This document shows positions 1 to 12,217 of a stretch of DNA of 64,000 nt, piece after piece (the first letter of the stretch is position 1; every line of letters starts with the position of its first letter). This DNA comes from Rhyacichthys aspro. Its lineage: Eukaryota > Chordata > Actinopteri > Gobiiformes > Rhyacichthyidae. Both the position numbers and the translations under genes were made by a program. The stretch spans positions 18,545,330-18,609,329 of the forward strand of contig CM072154.1 of the NCBI GenBank assembly GCA_036850595.1, given 5' to 3'. The notes beneath the pieces are model-generated. The model saw only the letters and a program-made list of their open reading frames with translations, was not told where the DNA came from and did no database searches.

Positions 1-496
1 ATAATAGACTTTAATGTTAGTATAGTTTTTGCAGTGTTATATTTTGCATCTATTTTACAGCTCCTTCATTTTAGCATAAAAACAGCTCTATTTGAATCTG
101 CTGTCCGTGTTATTATTGGCAAACTTTGTTGGGAGTTTGTAATACAGACTATATATTATATTGTATATTAATAGGGTTTGTCACTCATTGTAAACACACA
201 TCACATCAATAAACTGACATAATTATGAAATACTATTGATACGATTTTTTTTTTTTAGTTTTTTTTTTATTATCTTTGTCCAGGTATGAACTGTAGTACT
301 TGTTACCTGCAGGTGTAATGCTGCCATGAATGTACTAACTCGAGTTTAAGTTTGCCATTCCCCTTTTCTTCTACACATCACTTTTCGGAAATATTTGGAA
401 GACGTTCAAATGTCAAGATGTCTCCTTTAAAACAAGCTACTTCGTCTTTTAAACACATGGCTCATCATCATCAGTTTTTCCACAACATATTCATCC

Positions 497-506
497 GACC
501 AATCAG
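497..506 (+). promoter_or_regulatory. NF-Y-type CCAAT box
   Basis: The ten bases GACCAATCAG match the NF-Y consensus RRCCAATSRG at every position. A short G-rich patch (AGGGAGGGGC) follows about 25 bases downstream, so a weak promoter or enhancer is possible. No exon, TATA box or CpG cluster accompanies it, and such ten-mers also occur by chance, so function is unproven. Confidence 0.3.
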
Positions 507-1860
507 AGCAGCCTGGGCTTAGAGGGAGGGGCTTGAAGACACACACAAAGACATAAAGTGTTTTTAAAAAAAATGTTATTCAATGGACAGTTTGTGAAAA
601 ATAACATATTTCTTGCAAATGAAAACATGTTCATTAACCTACAAACAAAACACTCTCTCATTCAGGTTTATTAATAAGTATGCAGAACCCTGCACCTCTA
701 AATCAAATATTTGCTGCTTTGTTTGTGACCACAGTCAGTTGATAATATTACTCAGCGGTTAGTTTTTTAATTAGCTTGTGTTGTCACAGAAGCCACCTGA
801 AAAGTTACTGTTAGTGCCGGAAAAACACAAGCTGATTGTCTTCTGAGAAATGCTGAAGTGCTTTCTTTGTAAAGGCCACAGTTTGCATGTGGTTTTATTG
901 TCCTTCACAGTTCAGAGGTTATATCTGATCTGATTCACACTGTTTCATGGTGCATGTTACTGGAAATAATAACCTAAATGAATAACCCAAAATACACAGA
1001 CATAAATGATATCTTATGAAATGATAACCTGGTAACTTGATATTTAAGCTGACACTTGTTAAACCGAGAACAGGTATGACTTGTTTAATCTAAATATGGC
1101 TTCCATGAACAGCTTTTGTTACATTCTCATTTAAAGATCTGTACGTCAGCCTCTTTCTCATGATATGTCAGGAATGTTTCAGGGATTGTCTTGAGAACAG
1201 GCGTTTCATTTAATGTTGTAACACCTTTATTTGTTCAGATACCTACAGTTTACAGGCAAATCCAAATGTGTCCTCCAAATAGTAATGCCAGGTTTTGCCT
1301 TTGTGTGACACTTCTTAAACCTACTTCATTCACCACAGGCCATGTTCTAATCTTCCTGCACTGTTGTGTTTTACCCATCACAGCTGTGTATTGGTGTATT
1401 TTGAGTGCAGAGAAAGAGAAGTGGAGTCGAAGTCTCAAGTGGCTGTTTTCAAGTTTTCATGAAAAATTCCACATCTTCTTATGAGGTGGCTTTCAGAAAG
1501 AAAATAGATATATTTGAGAACAGGTCCTAGGAAAGGATAATTAATAGACCTCTGAAGTGTGAAAGGCCATTCTGCTGCAATTATAGACTCTTTGTGAAGT
1601 GTCAGGATTTGGGAATAATAAAAGGACTGCAGACTGGCAGCAGTAATAAAACCACGAGCCATTCTCACATGTTTGTGGGTCAAACCAAGCTCTTAGTTTA
1701 TAATGCTACATTAGATCATCATTACATTTTGGGTTTTATTGATTTATCTGTCTACTTTTTTGCACAAATCCATCTGGTATTTTTATTTTACATAAAAGTA
1801 TTGCCAGTATATTGCTAATAAGTGCTAAACTACGCCCATCCAGAGTTGTTATAACATAGT

Positions 1861-1875
1861 AAAAAAAAAAAAAAA
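1861..1875. repeat. poly-A homopolymer
   Basis: Fifteen consecutive A residues are followed by a second short A-run around 1906-1915. No SINE or LINE body is recognisable immediately upstream, so this is listed as a simple homopolymer and not as a retroposon tail. Confidence 0.8.
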
Positions 1876-3138
1876 GGGAAATTAGTGAAACAAATCTCTG
1901 AAAATTAAAAAAAAAGATTTCTCTAAGTTGCAGAAATCTTTATAAATTTGAAATAAAATGTAATAGTACTTATGAATTTGTTGATTGTGATGAGTTTTGT
2001 GTTATTAAGAATTAACAGTGAAAACAGTGAAAAGGGGAATTTGTCCATGAATTTTGGCTCTAAAAATGACAGACCTTCAAAGCACTTTCTTCTTACCTTT
2101 TTCTACTTGGGGCGGGCTTTACCAGTGCTTCATTTGTCTGATTGATATTTAGCCTACGGAGTCCAGAGACACTTTTATTCTGTGTCCGCTGGTTCTGCCG
2201 CCTCAAAATACATCTGAAATACACAAACCAGAGTAAATTCTTTAATATAGAATAGATTTATACTAAGAATGATGCTTTTTTCTTACATCTTTTTGTCCTT
2301 TTTTGACATCATAATGACAAGACATGAACCGAACAATATTAGATGTAGTATTAAATCTTGAAAACCACAAAGCTTCCTGGACGTCCTGCCGCTGGGTGAC
2401 ATGAATATTGATAAGTGTCCATACAGCAGCCAGTCACACAAAGTGTAATTAGAACGACATTGCATTTGGTTAATAAACACTGTTATTGTCTTGACAGAAT
2501 GATGCATATTAGAGTGAAATGTGATGACCCCTCCTCCTCTGAACTGAAGGGTATTGTTGACTGACTCCTTAAAGTGTCCTTTGAAATCTTATCTGCTGTA
2601 AAAGGTTAGCTCAGACTGTATAGGTCAGAGTAAAGTTGCATACTAATCCTGTTTGAAAAAGACATGACCGAGAATAAATGTATCCAAAACAGCCGAGAGT
2701 ATTGCTGAATGTGTGGTACAGTAAGAGGACGGTCTCTCATGGACCTCTTGTGTAGAATTATAATTAGTGCATCTGTTGTTAACACAGAGCCAGGTGATGT
2801 TTAGGTTTTGGAATAATAAACGGCCAAGTGCTTCCATTAGCATCTATCATGACTCTCCTGGGGTTATTCAGGACGCAAAACTTGAAAACAGCTTTTTTTC
2901 CTCCTCTTTTTTTGAACGTGATGCAACACAGATGCTCTTCCGCGGAGCGCTTCAGTGAACACACTTTGAATGAATCATTGGCCTGAGTTTTAATTTAAAA
3001 CGTATACAATAAACAATAAATTATAATGAAGTATGTAAATTAAAGTGTAACAGTCAAAATATTGCGGGGAGAGTTAGGTTGGTTTATTGTTTCTTATTAT
3101 TGTTTGTTTATTGGAGAAACCTAAAATTGATGACTTAA

Positions 3139-3492
3139 GCTGCGTTCGAAACCACTCCCTAGTCACTATATGGTGCACTTAATAGTGATTAGCATTTTTA
3201 GTGTTGTCCAAAGGTCTAGTCTAGTCCCTCAAGTGCTCACAGTTCACACAGTGTTGGAAAAGGTAGTGAGCAACAAAACTCAAATTTTATTAAATATTGT
3301 GAGAGAAACCCCTGAGGATTATTCTTTATAAATTAATTTGTGTTTCCAGAGTTAATTACCCAAAAGTCCACCATTAGCAAACCTCAACAAACAATTAGTA
3401 AAATAAGCACCACAGTGTGAAAAAGTTCAATATTGAGATTACCATACGGTGTAGTGTAGTGCAAACCTTGTGATTGAAGGGTTTGGGAATGA
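3139..3492 (+). mobile_element. Candidate MITE (nonautonomous DNA transposon), degraded
   Basis: The left end, GCTGCGTTCGAAACCACTCC, followed by a TATGGTGCACTTAATAGTG stretch, matches a type of short teleost DNA-transposon copy I recognise, in which a 'tgcgttcgaaacc' end is followed by 'tatagtgcacta' sequence. The right end (about 3452-3492) resembles the reverse complement of the left: GTGATTGAAGGGTTTGGGAATG against GTGACTAGGGAGTGGTTTCGAACGC. CTTA-like bases flank both ends and may be a worn target duplication. There is no transposase, so movement would have needed an autonomous relative. The copy is diverged and no longer active. Family name and exact limits are uncertain. Confidence 0.5.
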
Positions 3493-5193
3493 TTTTAGCC
3501 TTAGAGTTACATTTCTCAAACAAGAGCTAAATTAGGACTGGTATAATACTGCATATCGACCTGTCTAAAGTAGTTTTGTGACACTGACACCTGACTATTA
3601 TGTTCTTTTAGATAAGTTTAACAGAGGTTAGACTATTCAACATTAACAAAAACTGACAAAAAGGATAAGTTATCCCCAAATTCCTGGCGCCAAAGTCAGT
3701 CATGTTCTAAGTAAGGTCTAAATGTCTTGGTGCGACGGCTGCATTTTGAGTCCAAGTCTTGAGTATCAGTGAGATCTAAGCTTGATCTGAGTCTATCTTT
3801 GTGAAAGCGACCTCTAACCAGGTCTGATAAAAGTGCCATTAAACCTTCTGACTACTCTCTTTGCGCAGCACACACGTCCACATCGTACAAATTACTGCTC
3901 AATTTGACTGCAATCATGCTCTTAACATGGAGCTGGTTTGGAGAGGAGCTTTTCTAATTATGGGCAATCTGTAAAAGATTGTTGTTGTGATTACGGCACA
4001 GACATATGCCCCAGTGGAGAGTACATACAAACCAGATAAGGCAGGATAAAAGACCAAAAGACCTTTACGGAGTCAGTTTCGATTAGTTTAGTTTTATGCT
4101 CGTTTTTGGGCAACCTCAACTGCTATATTTATGTGAACTTTGCAGAAACACATATAAGATGTTTTATAAAATGTAAAATAACTCAAATCCTGCGTAGTTT
4201 GTTTCCACAGCTGCTTGTGTGGTGTACTCAACCCCTGATCAGGTCAATGGAGTCAAATGAGACAAGCCTGTGAGGGACATAACTGCTTCTCCTAGTGTTG
4301 TTTTTCCTATTTGCCCTTCATGTACATAATTATCTCTATCAGACTGTACGCCCTTGTTGCACCCTTTGTTATTTTGTAATTCTAATTATGATTTCTTGAT
4401 CCTGTCTCTGTGTTTATTTGATATGAGAGTAAAAATGTCATCAGTGCTTCCTCAAAAATGACCCAGCCACCATTTTTATTACAATTTTACCGTCCCCTGG
4501 TTCCCCTGGATGCACAAGTTAACACTCCAACAATGGAAAAATGGAAAATATGTGGTATATAAAAGGCTTTCCTATCAGAAGTAAGTTAGGGTTGTGGATA
4601 GGTGCAAGACCCAGGTTTAAGTTTACATTTCACTCATGTGGTGGTTAAGTAAGGAGAAAGTACTGTCATAATCATATTGCCCCCAGTAATACCAGTATAA
4701 TTGCCCCAGATAAGCGGAAGAAGATGGAATGGATTTTTTTTTATAGATAAAAAACTCACAGCATTAAGCCATAAAACGGTTATGAACAAGAACTGATCCA
4801 CATTTTTTTTTTCACTGTGCATCGAGACTGTCTGTCTACTTCAGTAGATTCAAAAAGAAACGTTGTACCCTCTAAACATGTGTTTTATATGTTTTATTTT
4901 TTTTATTACAAATTTCTGTGATACATTGTGATATAATTTTAAGCTTTAAGTGCCTACCCCATCATTCTCCGCTTTTTAAGATGAATCCAAACAGTCACAC
5001 AAGTATAGTAAAAAAGAATTTAATTTTAATATTTGGTAAAAATGGACTGTACCTTGGCCAGTGTACTGCAAGTCGTACCTGTCCCACAGTTTGAGCACCA
5101 CTCAGTAACACTGAAAAAGAGAAAGATGGCGATTTAGTATATGTGGACATTTTTTCTATAGTAGCTCCTCTGTCCTGCTTATATTTACAACAA
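3493..5193. other. Noncoding DNA, nothing recognised
   Basis: This stretch carries no open frame above 62 codons and no splice-bounded exon. T-rich runs occur near 4733-4742 and 4804-4812. I see no transposon ends, tandem arrays or CpG clusters. Confidence 0.6.
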
Positions 5194-5351
5194 GGGGGGG
5201 CCTCAGTGGTTTAACTGGTAAAACGCATACCATTTACTTGGGAGACCCGGGTTTGATTCCCACTTGGGTCATTTGCCCAGTGTCATTCTCCTCTTTTTAA
5301 TCCTGTTTCCTGTCTGTCTACTAATGTATCATAAATGCAAAAGGACAAAAA
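5194..5351 (+). mobile_element. tRNA-derived SINE (teleost type), copy 1
   Basis: The head is tRNA-like. An RNA polymerase III A box, TGGTTTAACTG at 5207-5217, fits the TRGYNNARNNG consensus fully. A B box, GGTTTGATTCC at 5250-5260, differs from GGTTCGANTCC at one base. The spacing is that of a tRNA gene, but the sequence does not fold as an intact tRNA. The body continues through TCATTTGCCCAGTGTC to a tail with TTTCCTGTCTGTCTAC and an A-rich ending. The same head, body and tail order occurs in reverse at 18268-18432, which supports one dispersed family. A LINE would supply reverse transcriptase in trans. The copy looks old and probably inactive. Confidence 0.75.
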
Positions 5352-8300
5352 AACTTTATTATTTTACAGTCCAAACAAAATGCTAATATGCCTGTACTTA
5401 CATATGAAACTTGATATTTAATTTTTATTGCTGATTTACATATACAGTATTAGGGTAAAAATGTATTATGGGGATGAAAAAACTCCTTTGGCTCCATCTC
5501 GCCTCAGAAAAACCCTTCATCCAGCAAACCGCCACACGTGCCCTTTTCCTCTCTCTGTTTATTACAACCATGATCCTCTTACAAAGGCTTCCTCTCCAGA
5601 AGAATACCATATGTTTCCAGTTAAACCCAATTTCTTTTTCTCATCACTCAAGACAAGCATGTGCCAAGCCAAAAGCATTGAGAAAGCCCCACTTCTGTCG
5701 ATTTGGTTGTATTTTTTCCCCCCTTCTTTATGACATGTCGCAGAATATTTCAAATGGCTGAGGTTTGAAATTAATTTACAGCCACAACAAAAGATGGCAG
5801 CCTTCTAATGGCATTGTAAGTAATTTTAAGTTAATTCAGTAACCTTTGAAATAGAGTTCAGGCAGACAGTAAATTGTGGTTGCTGTTGACGAACACAGAG
5901 GTCACAGAGAGGCCTCCAGCGTCATCAAAGCATTAGTGGCATATCATTTTTTTAACCAAAGGAACTCAAAATGTGTTACTAATACATACTGAAGGCTTTC
6001 AATTTTAGGCTTCTAGTATTTTATGTAGCGCTCAGTTTTGACTTGATGACATATCATTTTGAAGCTATAGTTTACTGTATAATTATTGACAGACAGCACA
6101 GCAGCAGCCGGGCTAATTGTAGCGAAAAGCAAAAAAAACCTGACTTACCAAGAATCTATAGTTCTTTTTCCATAAAAAATAAAACAATTTGATGATTTGA
6201 TTTGACGTATTTTTGTACGTCATGTACTGAATGATATCAGTCTGCCTCTTATAAAAAAAGACTTAGGTTGTCACCTCCTTTTTAGAGTGGATTTCCTCTC
6301 AGGTTAAATGTAAGCTGCTATTGGGCCCAAAGGAGCTGGGGAGTCTATTTTCCAGTGATGTTGTCAGCCATGTGGCCTACACCCCAGAGAGGTGAAGGTA
6401 ATCGGGCTTTTCATCTCCAGAGGAGGGGCCGAGTCCAAGTCCTCGCTCTCTCCATATTTCCTCCACATATCCTCTCGGTCTCAGAGAAAAGCCTCACTAC
6501 AAGTTACTCAATTCTTTACAGATGTTTATAAAGCTTTTTTAGATCATTGTCAAACACAAAAAGTAGTTATACAGGTTAAGAAACTGTATTTACAGAAGAG
6601 ACCAGCTCATTGACAGATTTTCTAGCATAAGACAAATCTTTTTATAATTTTGCCTGCTCTTTCAAAACTAGTGACTATTGACATAAACTATTAACTACTA
6701 AACTAATACTTAACTGTTTAACAAATGTTGGTAGGCATAGACATCTTTAACATTTAAAAAAAAAATCAATACTTATTTAAACTTTTTTTAAAAATGTAAA
6801 TACTTCGACCCAATCCAAGTTATTGAATTAGCACATTTAGTTCCTGGTTATTCTACCACTTTTACTTTACCTTTTTCTGTGCATTTGGAGGTGTAGGTGA
6901 GGTGGGGTATACTCTGGACAAATGCCCCATAATCACAGGGCTTTTTATAAAAACTGAGCATAAACATATTTTTAACCAAATAGGTGAGAAGTATTCGCCT
7001 TTTTATGCAATTGAATATATTTTTGTTGCAGTTCCACATGTGGCCACTTGGCAAACCATTTGAGGAGAGATTCAGGTCCTACTCACAAATATAAGTGGGT
7101 GCAGTTGACTTGTGTTTGACCATCATCTGCTTAAATTGACCTTTTCCTCTTCATTGGACTGAACATTTTTTCTTAAAGTAGTATTTTGAACAAATGTACC
7201 TTTATTTAGATTATGACATTACCAATCACAATATATGAAACTGTGTTTATGTTGCTGTACAAATAAACAAAAAGGAATTAGCGCACAGGCATTAGATCAA
7301 ACCCCAAATTTAGGAAAAACTTAAAATCCTAAATTCCCTCATTAAAGCGCACATTTCCTCTGAGGCCTTTGAAATCCTCCTCTGCTGAGGGCACATCCGC
7401 GTTGGCATTTCTTTTGTGTAGGTGTTGAAACAATTGCTCTGTTGAAACGGTGCACCTCCCTAGAATAGCAGACGTACAGAGCTTGTAAGAAAATTAGTCA
7501 ATTTAATTTCCTTGAGTAATGAAAATGTCATGCACCATTTAATAAAACTGCAAGAAAAAAGTCCTGCGTCTCACCCTTCGGAGATAGCAAGGCCCCGTGG
7601 ATTTGAAAGTTTGACAGTTGCTCCTTTTGATGTTTTCTCTGAGTTTTGTTTCGTTTTTTTCTTGATGTGATTTCAAATTAATCTCAACAGCTTGGATGTA
7701 AATATGAAAATGAGACTTGTTTGGTCTCCCCCCGACTACCCAGAGCACTGCTGGCTGAGGTAACTGATATCTCTTTCCCCTTTAAACTGCAAATTATTTT
7801 ACGTTTATGAGTTTGTCTCATCTTCAAGGTCAAAAATGTAATTTTTGCTCTTTCAAAGGGTTATAACCTTAAAAGAGAACCTCCATCCTCGCTGATTAAT
7901 GAGAGACTCCTGCATTTGATGTTTCAACGGTGACATTTTAAACTTTAAATATTTTATATGCATACCTGTGAAAAAAATGAAGCTATGCATTCATGTGGAA
8001 TAAACGGTATTGCAGAGAAGAAAGGCTGGGCAGGGTATCATTTTAATAGAACAGTTAGAGTGCAATGGTTTTTCTTGGTGATTTTTATTTGAGGTTTTTA
8101 TGTGTGCGCAAGCTGATTTAAAGGCACACTAAATCACTGGGGATGGGGAGTAGTGGATTATGCATTTAATCAAGGAGTAGGCCTTGGGAGAGTGGCTGGC
8201 CCAGTCACCGGGGCATCAATGAGCGCTTGACTCAAACATGGGCTCCATCCTCTTTGTTCCTCGCCGTAATGGGCCATTTTTACACCATTTGGGAGAAAAA

Positions 8301-8637
8301 TGAACGCGCTTGTTCTCTGCTCCAGCTGTGTTCGCGCTGATCACTACAATTGTGTCCTACTTTATGTGGAAAATGTACAATACTCTACACTGTGGCGTTG
8401 TGATGTGACACCACTTACAGCCATTTGGACAAACGCACGAGTGGTTTTACCAAAGTGTGTTATTATTGGCAAACCTTCTAGTAGTATTCTTATACTTCAC
8501 ACTTTGTTGGTTAATATGAGATTAAATATAAATTGTTATATGTATACATTCACATTTACATACAGATGTGATTGGTTTTATCCTTTTTCCACAAACAAAG
8601 TGCAAGGACAAAAATGCAATATTTAAAAATGTATCAG
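5352..8637. other. Noncoding DNA, nothing recognised
   Basis: Open frames reach about 100 codons near 5428-5761 but overlap in two frames and on both strands, and none shows a domain. No exon with good acceptor and donor is visible. A few A/T-rich stretches occur, for example around 6757-6800. I see no transposon ends. Confidence 0.55.
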
Positions 8638-8668
8638 TTTAAATTAATAATGGATATATTAATTTAAA
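8638..8668. repeat. AT-rich inverted repeat, 12-bp arms
   Basis: The left arm TTTAAATTAATA (8638-8649) is the exact reverse complement of the right arm TATTAATTTAAA (8657-8668), with a 7-base spacer. Both arms contain ATTA homeodomain-type cores. In DNA this AT-rich, such palindromes arise by chance fairly often, so it is recorded as structure without an assigned role. Confidence 0.6.
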
Positions 8669-10540
8669 TTGAGTCATTATTTCAGTGTATAGGAATATTC
8701 ACAGTGACTAGAAAGGAGACTTTTTAAACTCCCAAAATGACCCTAATGAATGTTAGAAAAAAAAGGGGATAAATACATTTTAAAGGCATCTTATTTCCAT
8801 CAACAAATTGTTTTACCTAAACAAGAATAATTTCCATAAACATCTCTATCCTTGTGCGAGTTTTATATGCAATAATGTGCAATAGTGAGTACCTTTAAAA
8901 TGTCATTTTACGTACATTAATGTAGTATTTATGTCATATAGTTATGGTTCCCTGACATGAAACAGAAAGAATAACTCCTGTATTATAGGCTCTGTGTTAC
9001 CAATAATATACTGTATATTTAACTCTAAGTGACGTGGCACATGAACATCACAGAACCTCATATTGTATCTCATCAGCTTCATACAGTTCTACATCTGACA
9101 TATATCAGATATATTATCAGATATAAACTGGTCCTGTGTGAGTTTGCAGCAGTGCCAGTCCTTTTGTGGGAGTTTTTCTCAGATAAATTAACAATGGCAA
9201 AGTGAAAAAGCCACGTGTCATTGTTTGTGTCTGAGTTTGTATTTACCTTATACTTTGAGCTGATATGATAATTTTAGATTCAGATAATTTTTATGTTTTT
9301 ACAGAAATAATTGTACATAATGCTGTTTGACACAATGACAAGATATTTTAACGGCCATTTTGGTGATGCATTTGGGGCCTTTTGTGCAGTTTATAAAGAA
9401 GACTAAAGTGAGAGTAAAAGCTTCCATAAAAAAATGCCTGGATATTATTTAAAACAGTTGTTACTAGCCACATAATATTTCCTCATTCCCTTTTCTGTGC
9501 TTTATCTGACCAGCACTCTTTGCCTACTAATAATCGCCCTTCTTCTCTTTTCCTGCTAAAATGTAATTATGAAATTGGAAACAAGCCAAAGAGTATTGTA
9601 TCAAAGCTTCAATATTTTGCTGTGTAATTGTAATTTTATATATTTGGGTGTTTCTTTCTACACTCTCAATGACTGTTCAAATTTAAAAGCTTTGCGAATT
9701 ATTCTGTTGACTTTCCACATATCTGCCGGGTCTGTGTGGGTTGTGTCATCCTCCTTATCACAGCTCCCACAGAGTTCCTCGTGAAATCGAAATACTCCAC
9801 GGTGTTTGCGTCTAAGCGTGGCCCCGTGACGTCACATTTCTATGTAGCATGAAGTGAGTGTGTGGTATTTTTGTCACCTGTGTTAAGAACCAGACTCACG
9901 GCTGCCGTATCGGCCGCAGGAGTCAGCATCACTGTCACAGAGACGTCCCCACTGCAGCCGCTTCTTTGAAAATTAATATGTGTGCTTAATGCTTGATGAC
10001 TTGCTTTTCTAGCAGCGAACAAAGCCTAATGTTTAATTTAAAAGTCACAGTCCTTCTTTTGTGTGTCAGAGCTGTGCCACTACTTTGTGTCTTAATCAGG
10101 CACACAAATGTGGATGAATTTATGAAGCGAATGGAAATGAAGGCTACACAAGGTACTCAAACCTTCAATTATAAAATACTGGATTTTTGCCCTTAATGTA
10201 CTTTTGTATAGTGTGACAAAATGAAAGGGAAATATTCACCTTCAAATTCTCAACAAAATATTTACGGATAGGATTGTACTGTCAGCGCAAGACAACAGTA
10301 CACACAGTACCTAATGTGAGTACTCTTTACAGACAATATTAATAAAGAACATTGAACCTAATAAAAACTGCACAAAAGCAAAGCAGTGGTGAGTTTCATA
10401 ACAAAAAAAACCCAGATCACCAGCTGTTCAGTGTCAGAAGAAGTTACTATTTATAATTTCCAGAAATGATCTTTGGAATAAACATTAAAATATGCATTTG
10501 GTTATTTATCAAGATTTATTCATAGGAAGGTTCTTAAATA
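8669..10540. other. Noncoding DNA, nothing recognised
   Basis: A TATCAGATATA direct repeat occurs near 9103-9125. A slightly CpG-richer patch lies at about 9790-9960, with no exon attached. Open frames are under 75 codons. I see no recognisable genes or mobile elements. Confidence 0.55.
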
Positions 10541-10862
10541 GGGTTGTCCAGATTCTAATACTCGCCAATGAGCCTCTTTTACTTGTACTCATTTGACCTC
10601 CTCCCAAACTCCCATATGAGTACTTTACTCACTGCAGGGCACGCTTCTGTTTGTTCTGTACAGCAGTGATTGGAGGTTATTTAGTGTAAATAAAATGATA
10701 AACGTGGAACAAATGACTCATTCAACTTAACATAAGAAATTAAATATCTGGAAAATCAGCAAAGCACTAAAATCTGGTCATGATTCATAAATATAAGGCA
10801 CTATAATGTGTACTTGTTATCGGTGATTACTCAAGTACTTGTTTGTGCCGTATTGGGACATT
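10541..10862 (+). mobile_element. Candidate hAT-like nonautonomous element, degraded
   Basis: The ends are roughly inverted. The left starts GGGTTGTCCAGATTC and the right ends GCCGTATTGGGACATT, whose reverse complement begins AATGTCCCAATACGGC. Inside each end are TACTC-type words: GTACTCATTTG on the left, and TATCGGTGATTACTCAAG followed by TACTTG on the right. Short teleost elements ending 'tatcgggacat' with 'gtactcgttatcggcgagtactcaagtact' interiors are a hAT-related type I recognise. Length about 320 bases and absence of coding sequence fit a nonautonomous copy. The interior is heavily diverged and no 8-bp target duplication is clear, so the family call is moderate. Confidence 0.5.
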
Positions 10863-12154
10863 CATTTATAAAACCTACGGCCTCCACTGCCTCTGAATGA
10901 ACTTTTCAGGTGATTACGTTTTTGCTTACAGAATAAAAGTCTCTGTTTCTCTCACTATGCTCACTGTGCACTTTTTGTCATCCTCATTTCTTTCATAAAA
11001 CACCACAATCCATAAAAATACCAATCATTACATATGCTTGTATCTGAAGAAAGATGTTTTTAACATATCAGCGTTTTTTGCAGAATTACATAAAAGTGTT
11101 TGATGTTGTTAAATAAGGTCCATGGAGAGTACTTTTCAAAATTGACTTTGTCCAATTATGCGTCTTCGTTCTTGTTAACCTCCAAACAACATCCCGCTCA
11201 CGACTGTGCAATTAGATAGGTGAAATATTTACCCAAAGTAGGATTTAAACAGGGCCATGTTTTCTATAAGGGCACGGTTTGTTTTCTCCTCCTATTTGCT
11301 CCTGTGGGGGATTAATACTGTCAATCACACTGACTGGCACCTCTCAAATCACACCCTTGCAGCAAAGTGGCTGATTTTGTCAGGGAGAGAATGGCGTTAT
11401 CGGTACAACCTTGTTTGGAGACTCACAAAACCGCTAAAGCCGCAATTCATGGGAGATCTGTTTACAATCTGCTCCGGCCATTGACTGCTAAACAGCCCAC
11501 GCAGATCCATCCTGGGCCACTCCGAGGAGGAGAGGAGCAGAGCAATTACATCCTCAAACAGCAATCTGAGGCTGGGTCGGCATGCAAACAACACACGACA
11601 AGTGCACACAAACACTGATGCATTTAGACACAAGCAATGCGTTTGTTCAAGACTTTGGCAAGTCTTCAGTTATGAATATGTTTGTCATACAGTCATTTTG
11701 CTGACAAATCCTAATCCAGACACTTCTGAAACAAAGACTCCGCTTCGAATGAGACTAAAGCCCAGATGTGAGCCTGATGGTTCAAGCCCTGCTTCTGTTA
11801 AAACTCCAATGATACGTGATTTACTCGTCTTCAAAGATCCACTTCAGAAGACATAAAAACTTCAAGGTTTATCACTGTTAGCTCCATTTAAGCCATCATC
11901 TTTAGCATAAGACCAAGCATGTTCAAAGACCGGCCCAGGGGCCAATCGTGGGGCGTTAAAAAAATAAAACAAACAGTTAAAGCCTGCTCTGTTACAGCTG
12001 CCCAGAGAGGGCAAATTGAGCACTGTTTTGGGAGAAACACATTATTTTTTACTTATTGAACATCTTGCATGAAGGCTCAGAATATGTATTAACTAAATAG
12101 ATTTTGTTACTTAAATTCTTAAGTAAAGTCATTATCTCATGTCCTAGCTATATT
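10863..12154. other. Noncoding DNA, nothing recognised
   Basis: Overlapping open frames of 75 to 84 codons lie at 11257-11856 in several phases and on both strands, without any domain or splice boundaries. Composition is a little less AT-rich at 11480-11620. No repeat or transposon end is recognised. Confidence 0.55.
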
Positions 12155-12217
12155 CAGACTGCAATCTGCACTGTAGCCACCAGATGCTATCAAAAAGCAC
12201 ATACAGCCCCTTTAAAT
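12155..12217 (-). mobile_element. Terminal fragment of a teleost MITE
   Basis: Read on the minus strand, the segment begins TTTAAAGGGGCTGTATGTGC, continues with a GCATCTGGTGG core and then GCAGATTGCAG. This order matches a widespread teleost short DNA transposon whose end reads approximately 'ttaaagg..agtgtgt..', 'gcatctagtggt' and 'gcagattgcaacc'. Only about 63 bases are recognisable and the opposite end is not found, so this is a broken remnant. The identity rests on remembered word order, not an alignment. Confidence 0.45.

Larger units (their letters stand above)
1..3138. other. AT-rich noncoding DNA, no gene seen
   Basis: No frame here shows a recognisable domain or an exon bounded by good splice sites, and the open frames are short and overlap on both strands as expected by chance. 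Visible simple sequence includes a T-tract at 245-268, broken once by AG, and an A-tract at 1861-1875. One NF-Y-type CCAAT site lies at 497-506 and is listed separately. I see no transposon ends. The block is probably intergenic or intronic. Confidence 0.6.

Noticed and set aside
5201..5273. Possible functional tRNA gene
   Set aside because: A and B boxes are present, but the arms do not form an intact cloverleaf and the sequence continues into a SINE body and tail that recur at 18.3 kb.
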